DNA of 64,000 nucleotides from Stenopsyche tienmushanensis (taxonomy: Eukaryota; Arthropoda; Insecta; Trichoptera; Stenopsychidae): contig WACJ01000344.1 of the NCBI GenBank assembly GCA_008973525.1, positions 1-64,000 on the forward strand, given 5' to 3'. Below the pieces are notes generated by a model. That model ran no database searches. It was not told the origin of the DNA and saw only the letters and a list, made by a program, of their open reading frames with translations. Made by a program: the position numbers and the translations under genes. Positions 1-14,345 of this stretch are shown here, one piece after another (within the stretch, counting starts at the first letter, position 1; each line of letters opens with the position of its first letter).

Positions 1-609
1 TATCACCAGTTGATTTAATTTTCGATTGTTATGGGGATAGTAACTAAGGCTTTTACTATTGGCAAACCAAGTAAAGCACCTGTTGCCTCGAAGTATATGC
101 CAAGGAAGAATGCCAAGAAGTATTATTATTTTATAGCAGGGAAACGATCAATCTTGAATAATACCCCAAGGAAGTTAATTGCCTTGAAGACCTTTTAAAG
201 AATAGTTCTTTAACGACCAATTTTCGTTTAAACATCCTAAAAACTTAATCAATTTAATTGTATCGACAAAAATTAAATTCACCCAAGTCAAACGAGTTAA
301 AAATAAGACTCGAGCATATAATTTCATTTTAACGTGAAGTGTTTCTAAAAAGGGTAATTTTAGCTTAATGGGAACATTAAAAGGTTCCATAATAATTTCC
401 GAAATTTATCAGTGACAATATCTTTTTGTGCTAAATAATGCTTAAAACCTCATACAATATTCGCTATTATTCCATTCAAATATTTAACAAACAAATATGA
501 CGTAATTGTATTATTAAACCATCGTCAATTAGCCAGAAAAAAATTATTGTACATTACATGTCAAAATCAGTCCTCCGTCCAAGAAAAGTTTCGTCAAAAA
601 AAATTTTGG
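1..609. other. AT-rich noncoding
   Basis: Nothing recognisable beyond the possible start of the transposase relic that follows. Confidence 0.5.
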
Positions 610-1160
610 ATGAATTTTAAATTAGAAAAATTATCAGATTTGGGACGATACAAGATGCACCAGCAACAAATGAATCCCAATAAAGTCACTGTTATATGCG
701 GATTTTGATCTAGCGGAATCATCGGTCTGTACTTCTTCCAAAATGAAACTGGCATTACTATAACTGTCAATGGCGAGCACTACAGATAGACAACAAGCAA
801 CTTCTTGTAGCCTAAACTGGTTCCAATAGGAGGCGCTACTTATCATATAAAGCATGCCACGATGGGCATTCTACACGAGCGATTTGAGAGCGTGATTATC
901 TCGTGTGGCGACGATGTGAATCGGCCACTGAGATTTTGCGATTTAACGCCATTAGACTTCTTCCTTTAAGACTATCTCAAATCACAGATCTATAAGTATA
1001 ATCGCAAACAATTTATGCCCTTAAAATCAATATGACGAAGGTCATCCAGCGAATTTAGCCAGATTTATGCGACAAAGTTATCGAAAATTGGACTTCTCGA
1101 ATACATACCACCAAGCTAAGCCGCGGCGGACATTTGAACGATGTTATATTCTATACTTAA
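610..1160 (+). pseudogene. broken DDE transposase relic (C-terminal half)
   Basis: Pieces in two frames give NKVTVICGF, SSGIIGLYFFQNETG, TVNGEHYR, then HERFESVIIS and CDLTPLDFFL (930-968), DYLKSQIY and YATKLSKIG. This matches the C-terminal half of insect DDE transposases of the mariner/Tc1 superfamily that read NPEKVTVWCG, GATCHTA and PPRSCDLTPLDFFLWGY (established pattern). The frame breaks at about 815-850, where the W-F-Q-Q-D-G-A motif with a catalytic Asp should be, and there are several stop codons. Decayed and non-functional. No terminal repeats were identified. Confidence 0.72.
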
Positions 1161-4100
1161 TGCCATCAAATATTACTTTAATTTTTTAAAAAATTACGTG
1201 GATTTCTCATGCACAATTTGTTTTATTTACATTTAAAAACTGAGCATCCTTATTAAAATACCCTATAATAGAAATAATCTGGATTAAATCTGTAATCTTT
1301 TAAAATAAGTATAAAGAAATTGTTCCATATATTTTTATTATATAAATTCATTTTTATCATGGTATTAAAATAGAAGCGTTTTAGAAGTGGCCTTTTTTAT
1401 ACTGTGCTTAAAATAATTTTCTCATTACATTATAGTCTTTATTATCAAAATGAACGAATTAACTAATTCTAAAAAGAGCTTTGTTCGCTTCAAAGAAATT
1501 TCCTTGCAATGCGAGCTTTAGACTTAAACTGGGAAAGCTCCCGAAGCGTTTACATTTTGGAAACAAAACGAGGGCGAGCAAAATTCTTAGTTTACCGATA
1601 TTTTATCAAAATGATTTTCCATTTTGCGAACTATTAAAATTTCAATATTAATTTTCATCGAAATCAAAAAAATATATATATTATAATGACGTTTGCAAAT
1701 TGAGTTCAATGATGTATTTGTGTTTGTTTTTTATCTCTCTTTTTTAAGCTTATAGAATTTTTGTATTCCAAGAGCTTATCATGTACATTTATAGTGCAAA
1801 AAATTGTACCGAAATACATATCTATCTATTTCCGCCTTAATATAAAGTTTGACGAACGGTCTGACCTTTTCATGAAGTTCTTTCTGAAAGACGATTGATA
1901 ACAGTTATAAATAAATTCGATGAAAGATATAAAATAGCTTGCTGAGGTATCACAAAGGGACTTTGATCGAAAATAGGCACACGTCGGCATCGCACGAAAT
2001 TATAAATTTTTCATTACCTCATACGAGGGGAGGTTTCGGTGTGTATTTTTTTAATGCCGCTCGAGAGTGAGGTTTGTAAAAGTAGGGGTTGTATATGGGT
2101 TGCTCAAAGGATTTAGACTGGCAAAAAAATTGCAACGTTTAAAAGGATCCAGGCGTATGACATTTTTTATCACATCTCAAAGTATGTATTCATATTTTGG
2201 ATTTAATTTCACAGCCGCATTTTGTTCTAAATTGAATACTGAATAAATTGCAGTACTAAAATTTAATTCCATAGAATAATATAAGAAATAACTGGAGTGC
2301 TTTAGTGGAAGTAGAGCAAAGATGTGCTTAGAGAAATTCACATTATAAGCATTTTATGTAACTGCGCATTTTGTCACGTACACTCTGTATATATATAACA
2401 AAAACAATTTATATTTCAATTAATTTAACAATAAGGGTTGAATTTTCATCATGAAAATATTGTACATTCAATATTTAATTGAGCCTGTAAAACATTGCCT
2501 GGGGGGGACAAGACACAAGAAGAGGAAGTAAAAGAATCTAAGGGTCGACTCGTTCGGTTGTCCCAGACGATTTCATCCGTTTGCTTAATAGAGTGGGACG
2601 AACATTCGTCGAAGAAGACGGATTAAAACGTGTGTAAAAGAGTAGAAAGGTATGCAAATTTAAGGCTGAAACCAGGATGTATTATCCTTCTCTATCACTT
2701 GTTCCCCTGAAATCATCCCCCGATGAATAATTCATTTTAATCCTGTGAACGCGAACCGGTGGAACTGTTGCTTTTATTGGACAGCATCCAAAAATAGTCG
2801 GCATGATTCAGTTCAGTTTTATTCGGAAATTGTGCAGCAGATGCTAATTGGAAGACTTATGTTGAAAGTTCATGGATTTTTGTACTTTAATGAGTAGAAC
2901 ATTATTGTTGCCAAATTGCTCAAAGAGAATTTTTAACATTTTACATAGCCTAAAATATCAATCATTAAATCTATTGTATTAATACATTAAAATTTTATTT
3001 TGCCTAAATAAAATAACATATAACAATTAAGACATAATTAACATCATAAAATATTACAATAATAAAAACTTAAAAGTCGTGATATGGTGTCAGTTTCATA
3101 AGACTTAAATTATAAGAACGTAAATTTGAGCATAACTCACCCCAGAAGATAAATGAGACGAGATGGGGTTTTCTTATAAGATGTAGTATTCTTTACTCAC
3201 CTGTAAAGACAAAAAAGACATTATAATTATTACATAATGAAGGTGTAAAGTAGGTTAAAATTTCCTTCGTAAAAAGACATTTGTACCATTTAACAAAGGA
3301 CACACATAATTAAATAAGCCGTGGACTCATTCGCGTATTATTCGTGCTCAAAATAAAATGTATATTGCAATTTAGTCATTATTAACACGCCAAATACTTT
3401 TTTGCGTCCTATGAATCCATCTGAAATAAATGGAATTCTTCAAAAAGGAAAATCTACATCATTTGGCAACAGTTGGTGAGAAACATAAATACACGGCCTA
3501 TTTGCACTCCTAATTAGTTGAAAATGGTCTCGAATAATGGCCTGGTGAGATCTCAGTCTGTTCGATAATTTCTGAACAAATCCAATATATTCAATTTGAA
3601 GGCCATGGTCTGAAGAATCAACTATAAGTTATGATCTAAATATAATATTTCGTCTGAAATTGTCCTCTTTCACACCACCAATAAATATATTGTGATCAAT
3701 TTTGATCAATCAGACAGCTCACAAATGATCTCATTTCAGCCAATCAATGTCATATTTTTACGAGCAACTGATATTTAGCGGGTCTACTTATTAATGTTAA
3801 CCCTTCGGTCGTGGCTAGACATTTATTGATATTAATGATGACATGAATTTTAATGACAAAAATTCTGGCGTCGGTCTCTGAAACAATATTTATACACTTG
3901 TATCAAAATATAGCAATATGTTTGATATACTTGCTTATAATAAATCCAACGTATATACTCTATAAAATCCTGTACAAATTGAATGATTTAATAAATAATA
4001 TTTAAAACATATTTTATATTCATGCCTGAATTTAGATACCATTCTTTTGGTAATTCCGATAACAAAATCTATCAAAAATGATTCACAATTCTAGGTAATT

Positions 4101-6180
4101 ATTACTGACCAATTAAAAACTTATGCTTTTGATAGATAATAAAAAATAATGTTTGTAAGATTGTTAACCAAGACAAAATCAATAAATATAATAGCAAAAA
4201 GCAAAAAAATATTGGTCTAAATATCATATATTTTAATAATATATGCACACGTTATTATAAGCTGATTTTTTGGCTATAAGCAAAATTATACATTACTTAT
4301 TATTCATCGCAACATAAAAATCTATCTCAGAAGTATATTTAAAATTAAAATGGTACCAAAAAAGTGTCAAATGATTAAATAAAAAGTTATAGATACATTT
4401 TATTTCTCAAAGAAGTATAAACAACTATCGACATTCGGCACTTTTTGGGTGTATTTATTTAAAAAAAATAGCATTAAATAAATATAACAGGCTGAAAATG
4501 GATAAGTATCGAATTTGTACTTTAGAAATGGAACCATATAGATTCCAAATTTATATTAATTTAACCATTATTTTATTGATTTTTTAAAATAAATAATGTA
4601 TTTGGAAGGCATTTTCCTTAAATCGTACTATAAAATCGCTTTAAATTCGTTTTGAAGTAAATTATGAGCATTAGAGTTGTAGTTGCCATCATTATTTACC
4701 AAAACAATGGAGGCAATCTATAAAGCTAACCTTTGTGTCTTCCCCTAAAAGTATGTAAGCGTTAATCTAAAGTGTTTTACTTTCTCGTGTTTGGGTCAAA
4801 GAACAAAGTAACACAAGTTAAAACGTGTTGTCCATAATGACTCCGTCGTAAGCATTAAGGGTTGATGTAAGATCCAAAAGGGTTGAGAAAGAGGAGCAAC
4901 AAATGTATCCCGGAAGAATATCACGCCTAAGTTAGAGTATTTTTTATATTCAGCATACGACATTGAAAAATTGTGTTCGACCGTTTTTTCAGTTTAAAAA
5001 ATTCATTCTGTATAGCTGGAGAGTTTCTGAAACAAAATGGATGGCATAAAGCGGCTTCTTCTGGAGGAAAACTAACAGCCTGCCGGTTATCCGAAAAACC
5101 GCGAATAGCCACTGGGATTAGCCATCGCCTGGGCAAATAATGAGGTTCACGTGTCTGAATAGATGGTTCTCATTACGCATTCAAAGGAGAGTGGCTTATG
5201 CCCATTTCATTTCCACCAGAACCAATTTCGCTGGCATTCCTTTATCATTGTCACTTAACGTTCCACATTCTTCGTATTTTTCCCATCGTGACACTGCCCT
5301 CAAATAGTGCTCTTTGCTGGAGAATCTTCGTCCAAGTGACCCGCTTTTTATTTTAATATATGGAACAATAAGCAATAAAAAATTATTGGGTCGTCATAAG
5401 AGGATTTCAGCGGAATTTGACAGCGATTTAATAACATGAGGAATATTTGAGGCATACCTTCAGCTTATATACCATTGCCAAAACCACCCAAAATGACTGT
5501 GACCACGCAACTGAATATTAATATTATTCATAATATTTTCAGGAATTTTTACTGAATAATTTCAGCAAGAAATTAATTAAAAATTACGCGAAACTCTCGC
5601 ATGATATAAGTGTATTTTTTAGCTTTGAAATAATAATTTTATGTATTTTTTGCTCTATCATTTATTAACGGTAATTGTTAGTTAAACAATGAAGCTGTGT
5701 ATTGTATAGTAAATAATAAAACAGGAAAGCTACACAATAGAGGCAGGATGACGCTTGTAGCTTGTCTATGAAGTATGCGACAAAGGGATTACAAATGATT
5801 CTCCCATTCTTTTTAACCAACTGCTGGTTAGAGTTTCACTTTTTGTGACGTTCAAGCAAATTTATTTTACCGCGTCCATATAAGTTTCACTTTAATATAA
5901 TAAATATTATCACTCGATTTATGTCTTATTATATTATTTTACTCCCATTAAAAAGTTACAAGTATTTAATATAAATTTAATGATATAATTTATATGAAGC
6001 TTAAATTAGTCAATAAGATAAAATCGATATAAATCTTGAAATTATTTTGCCAGTAGGACTTATTGAGAGATTTTTAAAGTTTTATAATCAAATTCAGTCG
6101 CTACCATAAATTTCAAACTTCCTCATGTAAAAATGAACACGTCATTTACGAAAGATCAGAGAACATAAATTATGTTTGTT
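1161..6180. other. AT-rich intron or intergenic DNA
   Basis: No exon of unc-13 or other gene is supportable. Two stretches of higher GC (2490-2760 and 4780-5340) have no coding signature. An inverted pair near 4347 and 4455 (AAAAAGTG against CACTTTTT) could bound a MITE of about 110 bp, but it is weak. Confidence 0.45.
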
Positions 6181-6224
6181 CACCACTATTGGAAGTAAAA
6201 ATTTAATAATATTGCTATTCACAA

Positions 6225-6985
6225 TTCTTCCGGGTGGGTGTTATATTCCACGATGCCCACCCATAAAAACCCAGAGAGGGGAGTTAGAGCCAACCCTACG
6301 CCCGTGGGCAACGGTTGAAACCTGGAGGTAATGATGTGGAGTAGAGGTATGCGAAAATAGCTTCGTCGGTTTGCTCATCAAATTTGCCCAGCTAACATGA
6401 GTTGGGTATGCAGGTCACCCTGTGCTGCGTACCCATAAAGGGGTGTATAGAACAGTACGTACAGTAGTTGGTGGAGACTGTGCAAAGGCTCACCACTATC
6501 TTCAACAGCCTAGGCAAATAGGAATGAACGGTTTTAGGCTGTTCGAACAGCGACTCGTCTCTGCGGCTAGGTACTAAGAATGACCGAACTGATACGAGTA
6601 CCATAGGAAAGGAGTAGCTCCTGCAGTCCGTCATCCACTCCGACCCCCTTTAAACTGAGGACTCATGGTGGCAGTGAACCCGTGGAAGTAATCCCTTGAA
6701 TTTAGCTTAACCTTAGTCATTCCTCCTCCATCGCACCTTCGGGTGCACATGGTGTAAAGTTGGTCTTTCCCGCGGAAACCTCGCCTCTTTTGGAGGGTGT
6801 GGAGCAAAAGAGGTGGGCATCTGGAAGCTCCGCGCGTAGCGTTTCTCGTGGAGCTAAAGAATCAGTGGAAGACACTCTTTGTTTGGTTAGTCCGGGGTAA
6901 CCCGGAACAGACCAAACAGCAGCGTAGGAAATGGGTTTGATTGTTAATGAATCCCCAATCCAGTCAGTCGCTGTCTGATGTTTGT
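6225..6985. repeat. GC-rich repeat-like block, class undetermined
   Basis: About 750 bp stand out from the AT-rich background with many G/C runs, short hairpins (for example a GGGTGGG / CCCACCC pair at 6232-6265 and CACCTTCGGGTGCAC near 6735) and no long open frame. Composition and abrupt edges suggest the 5' portion of a transposable element such as a non-LTR retrotransposon (inference). No reverse transcriptase sequence is present, and the family was not recognised. Confidence 0.4.
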
Positions 6986-9900
6986 CGTCTTGCTCACAAT
7001 GCTATTTTAAAGTTTAGGGATTTATTTGAATCATAGAAAATTTGGACTTCTTCTATCAGATAAATTAATCATTAATAATGTTTACAATACATTTGATAAT
7101 GAAAGACGTATTGATATTATGAAGATATTGACTTGAAGAAGTGCACAATAGATCATATTACGACAAACAACAGAGAAGAGTGCATGCATTAATTTTAAAA
7201 TTGAAAGCTGAAATTCAACATTTTTGATTTTAAATAAATCTTGAAATAGTTCTTATTCAATATAATAATAAAAATGTATTGGAATATATGCAATTTTCTT
7301 AGGAAAATCTATTAGATTGTCTATTGTATCGATTTTTATGCTTAAAATTTTATTATTAAATTTTGCTAAATAATGATTATTTTTATGTATGAAAATAGTT
7401 TTTGAAAATGGGAAATGTGCAAAAAAAAAATAGAAAGCTTTGGTATAATTTTGGAATTTTATAAAAAGATGAAAATTTTTGTACACTCTGAATTCACTCT
7501 ATTTTTTTGCATGAAAACTCATGATCGATATTCTGCTAGGTCAAGTGTAACTCGACAAAATGTTCACCGAAGTAAAAACGGTGTCGAGATTTTATTGACA
7601 TAGGGTCAGAGAGAGCTTTAAAAATTGTTGCAAAATAACCAGCCAAATCAATTGATTTTTTTCGGAATAAATATTTTTTTTATTTATTTGAATAGAGGGT
7701 TGTAAGATAACTTCTGCAGTATGCCAATATTATTGGTTTTGGAGATGGGCTGAAAATATCGAGCACGTCCCCCCAGGACAATATTGGGAAAGTAAGGGTA
7801 AATATTAAGGAAATCTTGAAAGGTTGACAAGAACGCGCCCCTTTCAATTAGGGTGGTTTCCACGGCCACTGCAGCGAATCCCAATGTAGGATTTGCATCT
7901 AATTCTCGATAAATTTCATTTAAAACAAGAATTGAGTTAGAGGGCTTACGAAATACACCTAAATAGCTTTGTTATGCGTGAGCAATTTAATTTAGCTTCC
8001 TTCATCTCCAAATGTTAATTTACACCCGTTGGTCTTCTCTAGATTCTCTCAATTTAACTTCTTATTTTATTTCAATACGTGTTTAGTTTAATTAAAATTT
8101 TCACCATTTTTAAAGATGGTTCTTATTTAATGTAATAATATTTTTGTATGTGACACATGTAACTAAAACAACAACCCAAATGATCGTTTATCCTACTATT
8201 TGAACGCATACAATGTCAACATCCGTGTAAATCTCTCCTGTAATAGACATGTCATTTAAAGGGAAGACTAAGAAAATGATGGTCATTTTGAGCAATTGGA
8301 AGCACGTTTTTATCCTTTAAAGATAATATGTAGTAGTACTACAATTTTAATTCCAATTACAATGGTTCAACGGAACCTATGTATGTTTTTACTGAATATT
8401 AATGTCTAAAAAAAGCATAATTTGAATCGTTTTCCTATGTTCGCTAAATTATTAATGATAAAGTAAACGGCAACCAATTTGAATTCGATTACTGTGTTTA
8501 AAGTTCTATATTATTAAATAAATAGCTGAAACAATTTTGAGAATTTAAAATTGGAGCTCACGGATTAAAATGATGTATTTCGATACGAATAAAAGGAACT
8601 CTTTATATATTCGAAGAGGGAAAAAATCTAGAGATTATCTAAACGAATCTTTGAACGAACTGTACTATTTAATATTAATTTGAATGATAAATTATACATT
8701 AATTTTTCATTCATTGTATTGAAAAATAAGGATATGAAGCAAAATGTTTTTAAAATACATCGGATAGTTGAATAAAGCAAAATTGAGTTTTTCAAATGAA
8801 ATGAACAGATTATTGATTTAAAAAAATGATTCTGTCAATATTTTGGATATCAAATTTGTATTAGTAAACGCTTTTAATTTATTTATTGCAATAGTGATAA
8901 AATCAATTTCAAAACTGGAAGCGAGCAGCATAAGTCGAAGCAATTTAAAACTTCTGGCCTTCTTTCAGCAGTGAGGTGTTTAAAAAGTTATGCAGCAAGT
9001 TCAGCCGGTCGGAAAAGTATGAATGAAAAATTCTACCTGTGTTTTCAAATGTACTTCTGTAAATTTGTCGGAGCGTTTTTTAGCATAAAATATGTGAACC
9101 CAAATCAAAGTGGCAAGTGTGAAAAGTAGAAAAAAGATTCCCAGGAACGGTTCTCTTCGCAGTTTGCGGAGAATTATTGTCTTTCAAAGGCAAGCCTCCA
9201 GCTTCCGGGCAAACTGTTGCTCACGCATTATCGAGACTCGTAAGACGTCGAAAATTCCCAGAAACCTTCAAAACTCACAAACAAACCTTTCGCTGAGAAG
9301 CCGGAATATATTTTAAAGTGAAAAAAAGAAAACACGACGGCATTACCATAAGCAAACAACCTTTAAAGTAAACTTGGCAAATCAATATTTTCTCCCGGGC
9401 CACATAAATATTGAGTGGCTCTGAGAAGGTGTACGAGGGATGCAGTATTTTCGCTCTTAGGGGCTACTCGATAGCGCTTAAGCGAATATACATAGTCATG
9501 GATAAATTCAACCCCTTTTGCAAACACAATTAATGCAATTTTTAAGCCTCTCAAATATGAAAAATCTTCAATTTAATAATTTTCATAACTATCCATTATT
9601 GTATGTTAATATGGAAACCAATTCAGAAAAATTGTAATAAATTCCTAATTTATCGTAAGATAATAAAGCTTTGAGCAGATAAATCTGATTTCCTATATAA
9701 TATTGCTGATTTATATACAATCCTCGCAGAAACTCAGAAGCTGTTTTTTACAACTAAAGGATGTAAATATAAGCATATTTACAATATGAGCTGCTACAAT
9801 AAAACAAAATCTGATTTAGACAATACTTAAATATCCTAAACATATATTCACTTTTGAGTATATTATTCTAAATATTAGAGATTCGCCTTTCTAACTTAAT

Positions 9901-12900
9901 CTCCACAAATATTCATCAAATCAAATATAAATGACAGCTTCATAATCTGAACTTTTAACAAAAGTGGCGATATTTTATAAATTTATATTTAAAAAAAGGG
10001 TTGTATTATTACGCATTTTTTATTTTTCGATTTAAAAGCTACACTTTTACACAGAAGCAATCTACTAATGGTATTTCTGGGTGATTTTTAGCAAAATAAT
10101 TCATGATCAACTCATTCAAGTATTTTAATAATCTAATGGGTTCATGAAAAATAGGAAGAAGACACAATTGCCTAAAAACATTTTTCTCAGTTATATAGTG
10201 ATATTTTAATGAAAAAATACGATACAAAGTTAATCAGGAACAATGGCAATGAATTTTATAAAATTGTTTTAAGGGCTTATTGATATGTAAATTCAAGCGA
10301 ACTGAATTAAAACGAAAATAGTGAAATATACAGAACGCATTACATTTATCTTCCACTGAAATGTTCACATAAAAAGTCAACATCGGTAATATATCACATT
10401 TTTTCCGTATTGTCATAGGGTTAATTTATTATAATCGGACATATTGAACAATATCGTTATTATGAATTATTGGCAGAATTATATAATTTACGAGCCATTT
10501 AGCACAGGAGCAGACGGGAGGAACGAAAAAGCGAATCAATACGTTGGGGGTGATTTAAACATGCGGGCCAAATAAAAAATTCACGAGCCTTTGTAGTGGG
10601 CTTCGGAGAGCCGTTTTGCCTGGAATTCCAATATCTTTTTACTCAGACGATTCCAGTCTGCTGAGGAATGCAACCAGTTCCTTTTTTTACAGAAAGAGGA
10701 AACTCTTGCTACTTAAGCGCTGTTGAATTTCTATCACGATCCATTATGAATGTTACAAGACAAACTGCGTTCGAATGGACAAGCTACATTTGAATTTAAT
10801 ACACTCTTTCATATCAAAAACTCATATAAAGCGAACCATAAGTAAAGTCTTTATTAGATTTTTTTTATGAATATTTACACACAATACACATGCATCGCTA
10901 GAAAAAGTATTACCGATTTTAATCCATTATTTATGTGTTTATAACGAATCTTCAGTATACTATATTTTTGATGTAATAAAAATAGTTCAGTTGTTATATA
11001 AAAATAAAATTTATAATATATTTCAATCAAAATATACTTTTTAAATCCGAAACAACTTGCAAAAATGCTATTTATTTATTCAAAAATGTCGATCAGATTT
11101 ATTTTACTTGAAACTTTTCAAATCAACAACACTAATAGGAGGGTCAGATGAAAGTATGTTTTAACAGAGTAAATTGATTGAAATTCCATCTATTATTATG
11201 ATCCATTATTTGTGAATAAAATAAACAGTCACGATTCTTTAAAAAATAAAAATCATTAATAATTTGAAGAATTGATTAACAGTGAAAATACTGAGATCTT
11301 TTCAGCTCTTGATTTGGATGGTTATTGATGATCTAAATCCAAATGAAATTGAAAGATGTAAACACATCAATAATAAATATCTTCTATAATCAATCCAAAG
11401 CTGAAAATAACTTAAAAATGGTAATAGTGTTCAAAGAAAAATATTTTTATTCAGCTTTGAGATCATATAATCATATTATATCCAAAATGTTGTTGTAAAT
11501 ATTAAAGACATATTGAATTACCATGCAGAATCACTATCAAATGAATAACATTAAGATCTGATAGAATATTGGGGTATGTTAAAGGATACGAAGCCAGACA
11601 ATGATTCCGAAGTTCCTCAAGAAAAATCTTAACTGGAAAGACGTTATTGAATGCCTTGGTGAAATATAATATTTCATGCATTAGGGGTTCTTTCTCAAAA
11701 CGACCCTAGCTCTGCGAGTACGTTCATAGGGAAGAGAGGTATATTAAATTCGTTGAATTGCTACAAGGGGATTCTGAGCAGAAAGATAAAACGTAAAAGC
11801 TGGATGACACTAGATTCCTTAACGATCATTTCGACTTTAAGTGGACACAAATACAAGTCGTTTTTACGTCTAAAAAATATTTTTCAGCTAATGTAACAAA
11901 TGTTTTAAATATTAGAGTCAAATGAAACTAGATCTATTTCCATCTTATTTATCTAAACCTAATTAAATCATTCGAATATCATAAATTGATGAAATAGGAT
12001 CTATAAAGGAATTATTTAATTCATGGATTTTATAATGTTAAACAACTAAAATTAATTAACCCTTTATAGCTTTAAAACAAAGCCATTTACTACTTTGTCA
12101 GGTATTTAATTTTTTTTAAAACCTAAATATTATAATTTAAGTTATATAAGAGATATTGAATAAAATACTGCTGTTACATATACATACTATGAATAGCTTA
12201 GATTTTTTTTTTTATTTAAATATTCGTTCCAAATTTAAGCTATGATTAACACTTATTAGGGTATGCAAAATTATTCTATTTGAATAAATATAACAAAATG
12301 AAACGATTACTACAGAAGCTTATTGTGGATAATAACGAGGATTAAGTCGAAATCCAAAGAATAAATGCCCCAGTTTTGCAATCCAAAATGAGGAGGCTCT
12401 ATTATGCTCTCCATAATCATATAGTATCAACTCAAAGAACTATATTTTTAAAATCCATCAAATATTTTTCAAGAGTTGATTATAGTTATCATAAAATACT
12501 ATAATATTTTTAAAAAACATGCTTGAATTACACTATAATTGAAAAACTAAATCTGTTTATTTCAAATATATTATATGAAAATAGCACTGATTTAGCACTT
12601 TTCTGCTACCAAAAAAAGAGGTACGTCAGAAAAAAATCATTCTATTTATTACCAAATATCAATGTCAATTATTAGAATTTTTTACATAGATAAGATAAAC
12701 GAAGAAATACTAAAAAATGAAGCATTTTTCATGCAATAGGTAGGCTATATAGTGAGGTAAATGTATGAAACACGAACAAAGGCAATGATGGACAGGGAAT
12801 ATTTTTAGAATACAAGGAGTATTGTAATATTCCACCTATCATAAGTATTCAATAAAATAGCAACACCATCGTAGATTAATATTTAATTCAAAGATAAAAC

Positions 12901-14163
12901 TATCTACATCGTACAATTTTTATGCATATGCATTCAACTTCCTAATGGAGATGGACGCGGGTAGAAATAAATATGTCAAAAATATTGGTTAATCCATTTG
13001 ACCTTTATCAAATAATGCTTACTTTATGTATCCCGCTGCGAGGGTATATAACCCTTAATAAATTATCCCGCTTCAAATTTCGCCCTTATCATTATTATGC
13101 ATTAAGTAAATTGACATTTGAACAAGCAAGCGGATTAAAAAAATGTACGTTATTTTATTTTTAATTATTGGATTACAATGACATCAATATTTGTTTGGAT
13201 AGCGAAATCATGATTTATCACGATTCGGAGGTGTGAAGTAATAATCTATATAGATTATGGTTTTCATTGAACGATTGAGTCATATATAGAAGTATCAGAG
13301 TCTCCTGCCAGAAATGCTATATTCTATTATAGGCATATGCAAACATGGATTTGAAAGCTTGATAGAATAATCGAGGTAAGCATTAATGCTTTTTTGGAAG
13401 TTTTGACAGCATAAGCGACAGGTTATAAAAATTGCTTTATACGGAGTAAGGGAAAATATTTTTCTTGCGATTGAACATTTTTAATGAAGCATTATTGAAT
13501 AATGTTGAAGAAAAAGTAGTGCACGCAATTCTCCAAATCAATATATATTTATATCCGCGTTGCTTTATACGGTAAACATTTTGGCCATTCACCACTAAGC
13601 CGAGGGGCATTAAAAGAAACAAATTTGTTCAATTCTTTTCGAATTTGGGTCCTGTCGAAAGACAAATTACTTGTTGATGTAAATTAAGGTCGTAAATGTA
13701 ACGGTAATTTTGTAAACGTTCGAATACGTGAAGTAAAAGTGGGGTTGCTAACTTAAAACCTAATAATGTTAATGGAAATTTTCGCCGTGGAAAAGTTTTG
13801 AGGGTTTCAATATGTTGACGTGCAAGCGTTTTTTAATTCAATTTTCCAAACAATTTTTAACTATTCCAATATGTTATACAAACTGTATCGTAAAAATCAA
13901 TTGTCGCTTTTTCGGCAACATTTTTAATTATCATACATAAAAATGAAATCAAAATATACACCTGGGTCTCGTATAACATTGCTATTGTACAACATAGTTT
14001 TGATATAATGCGGTTAATGATTTGTGGCATTTTTTGCACAATATGCTTTAATTATCATATATAATAAGATTTCAAAGAAATTAAAATGTAGTATAAAAAT
14101 TTAAAAAAAATTGCTTCGGCTGAAATTCATATTGCAGACTTCGATGAAATTATATTAAAAAAA
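6986..14163. other. AT-rich intron or intergenic DNA
   Basis: No supportable gene. Moderately GC-richer, CpG-containing islands lie at 8930-9560 and 10500-10780, without coding signature; they could be conserved noncoding elements. The short open frames present are AT-biased chance frames. Confidence 0.45.
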
Positions 14164-14345
14164 TAAGGGCTATATACAAGACCAGATATTCAATGTCGAT
14201 AAAACGGGATTACACTGGAAAAAGATGCCGCTGCATATCAAAAAGGGAAAAACATGCAAAGGGATTCAAGTTGGTGGAAGAAAGAATATCTTTACTCCCA
14301 TGTTCTTCCGCGGAGTTCATAATAAATCCATCACTTGTTAATCAA
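14164..14345 (+). pseudogene. pogo/Tigger-type transposase fragment
   Basis: The plus strand reads KGYIQDQIFNVDKTGLHWK, then KMPLHIKKGK, and after a frameshift near 14265 KGFKLVEERISLLPCSS. This corresponds to the first catalytic-Asp region of Tigger/pogo DDE_1 transposases (family pattern QIFNVDETGLFWKKMP followed by a K-x-x-K-DRLT-L block). The Glu after the catalytic Asp is changed to Lys, and the rest of the protein is missing. Old relic. No terminal repeats were found. Confidence 0.75.

Noticed and set aside
4347..4455. Inverted pair suggesting a short MITE
   Set aside because: Arms match imperfectly and no target duplication is visible.
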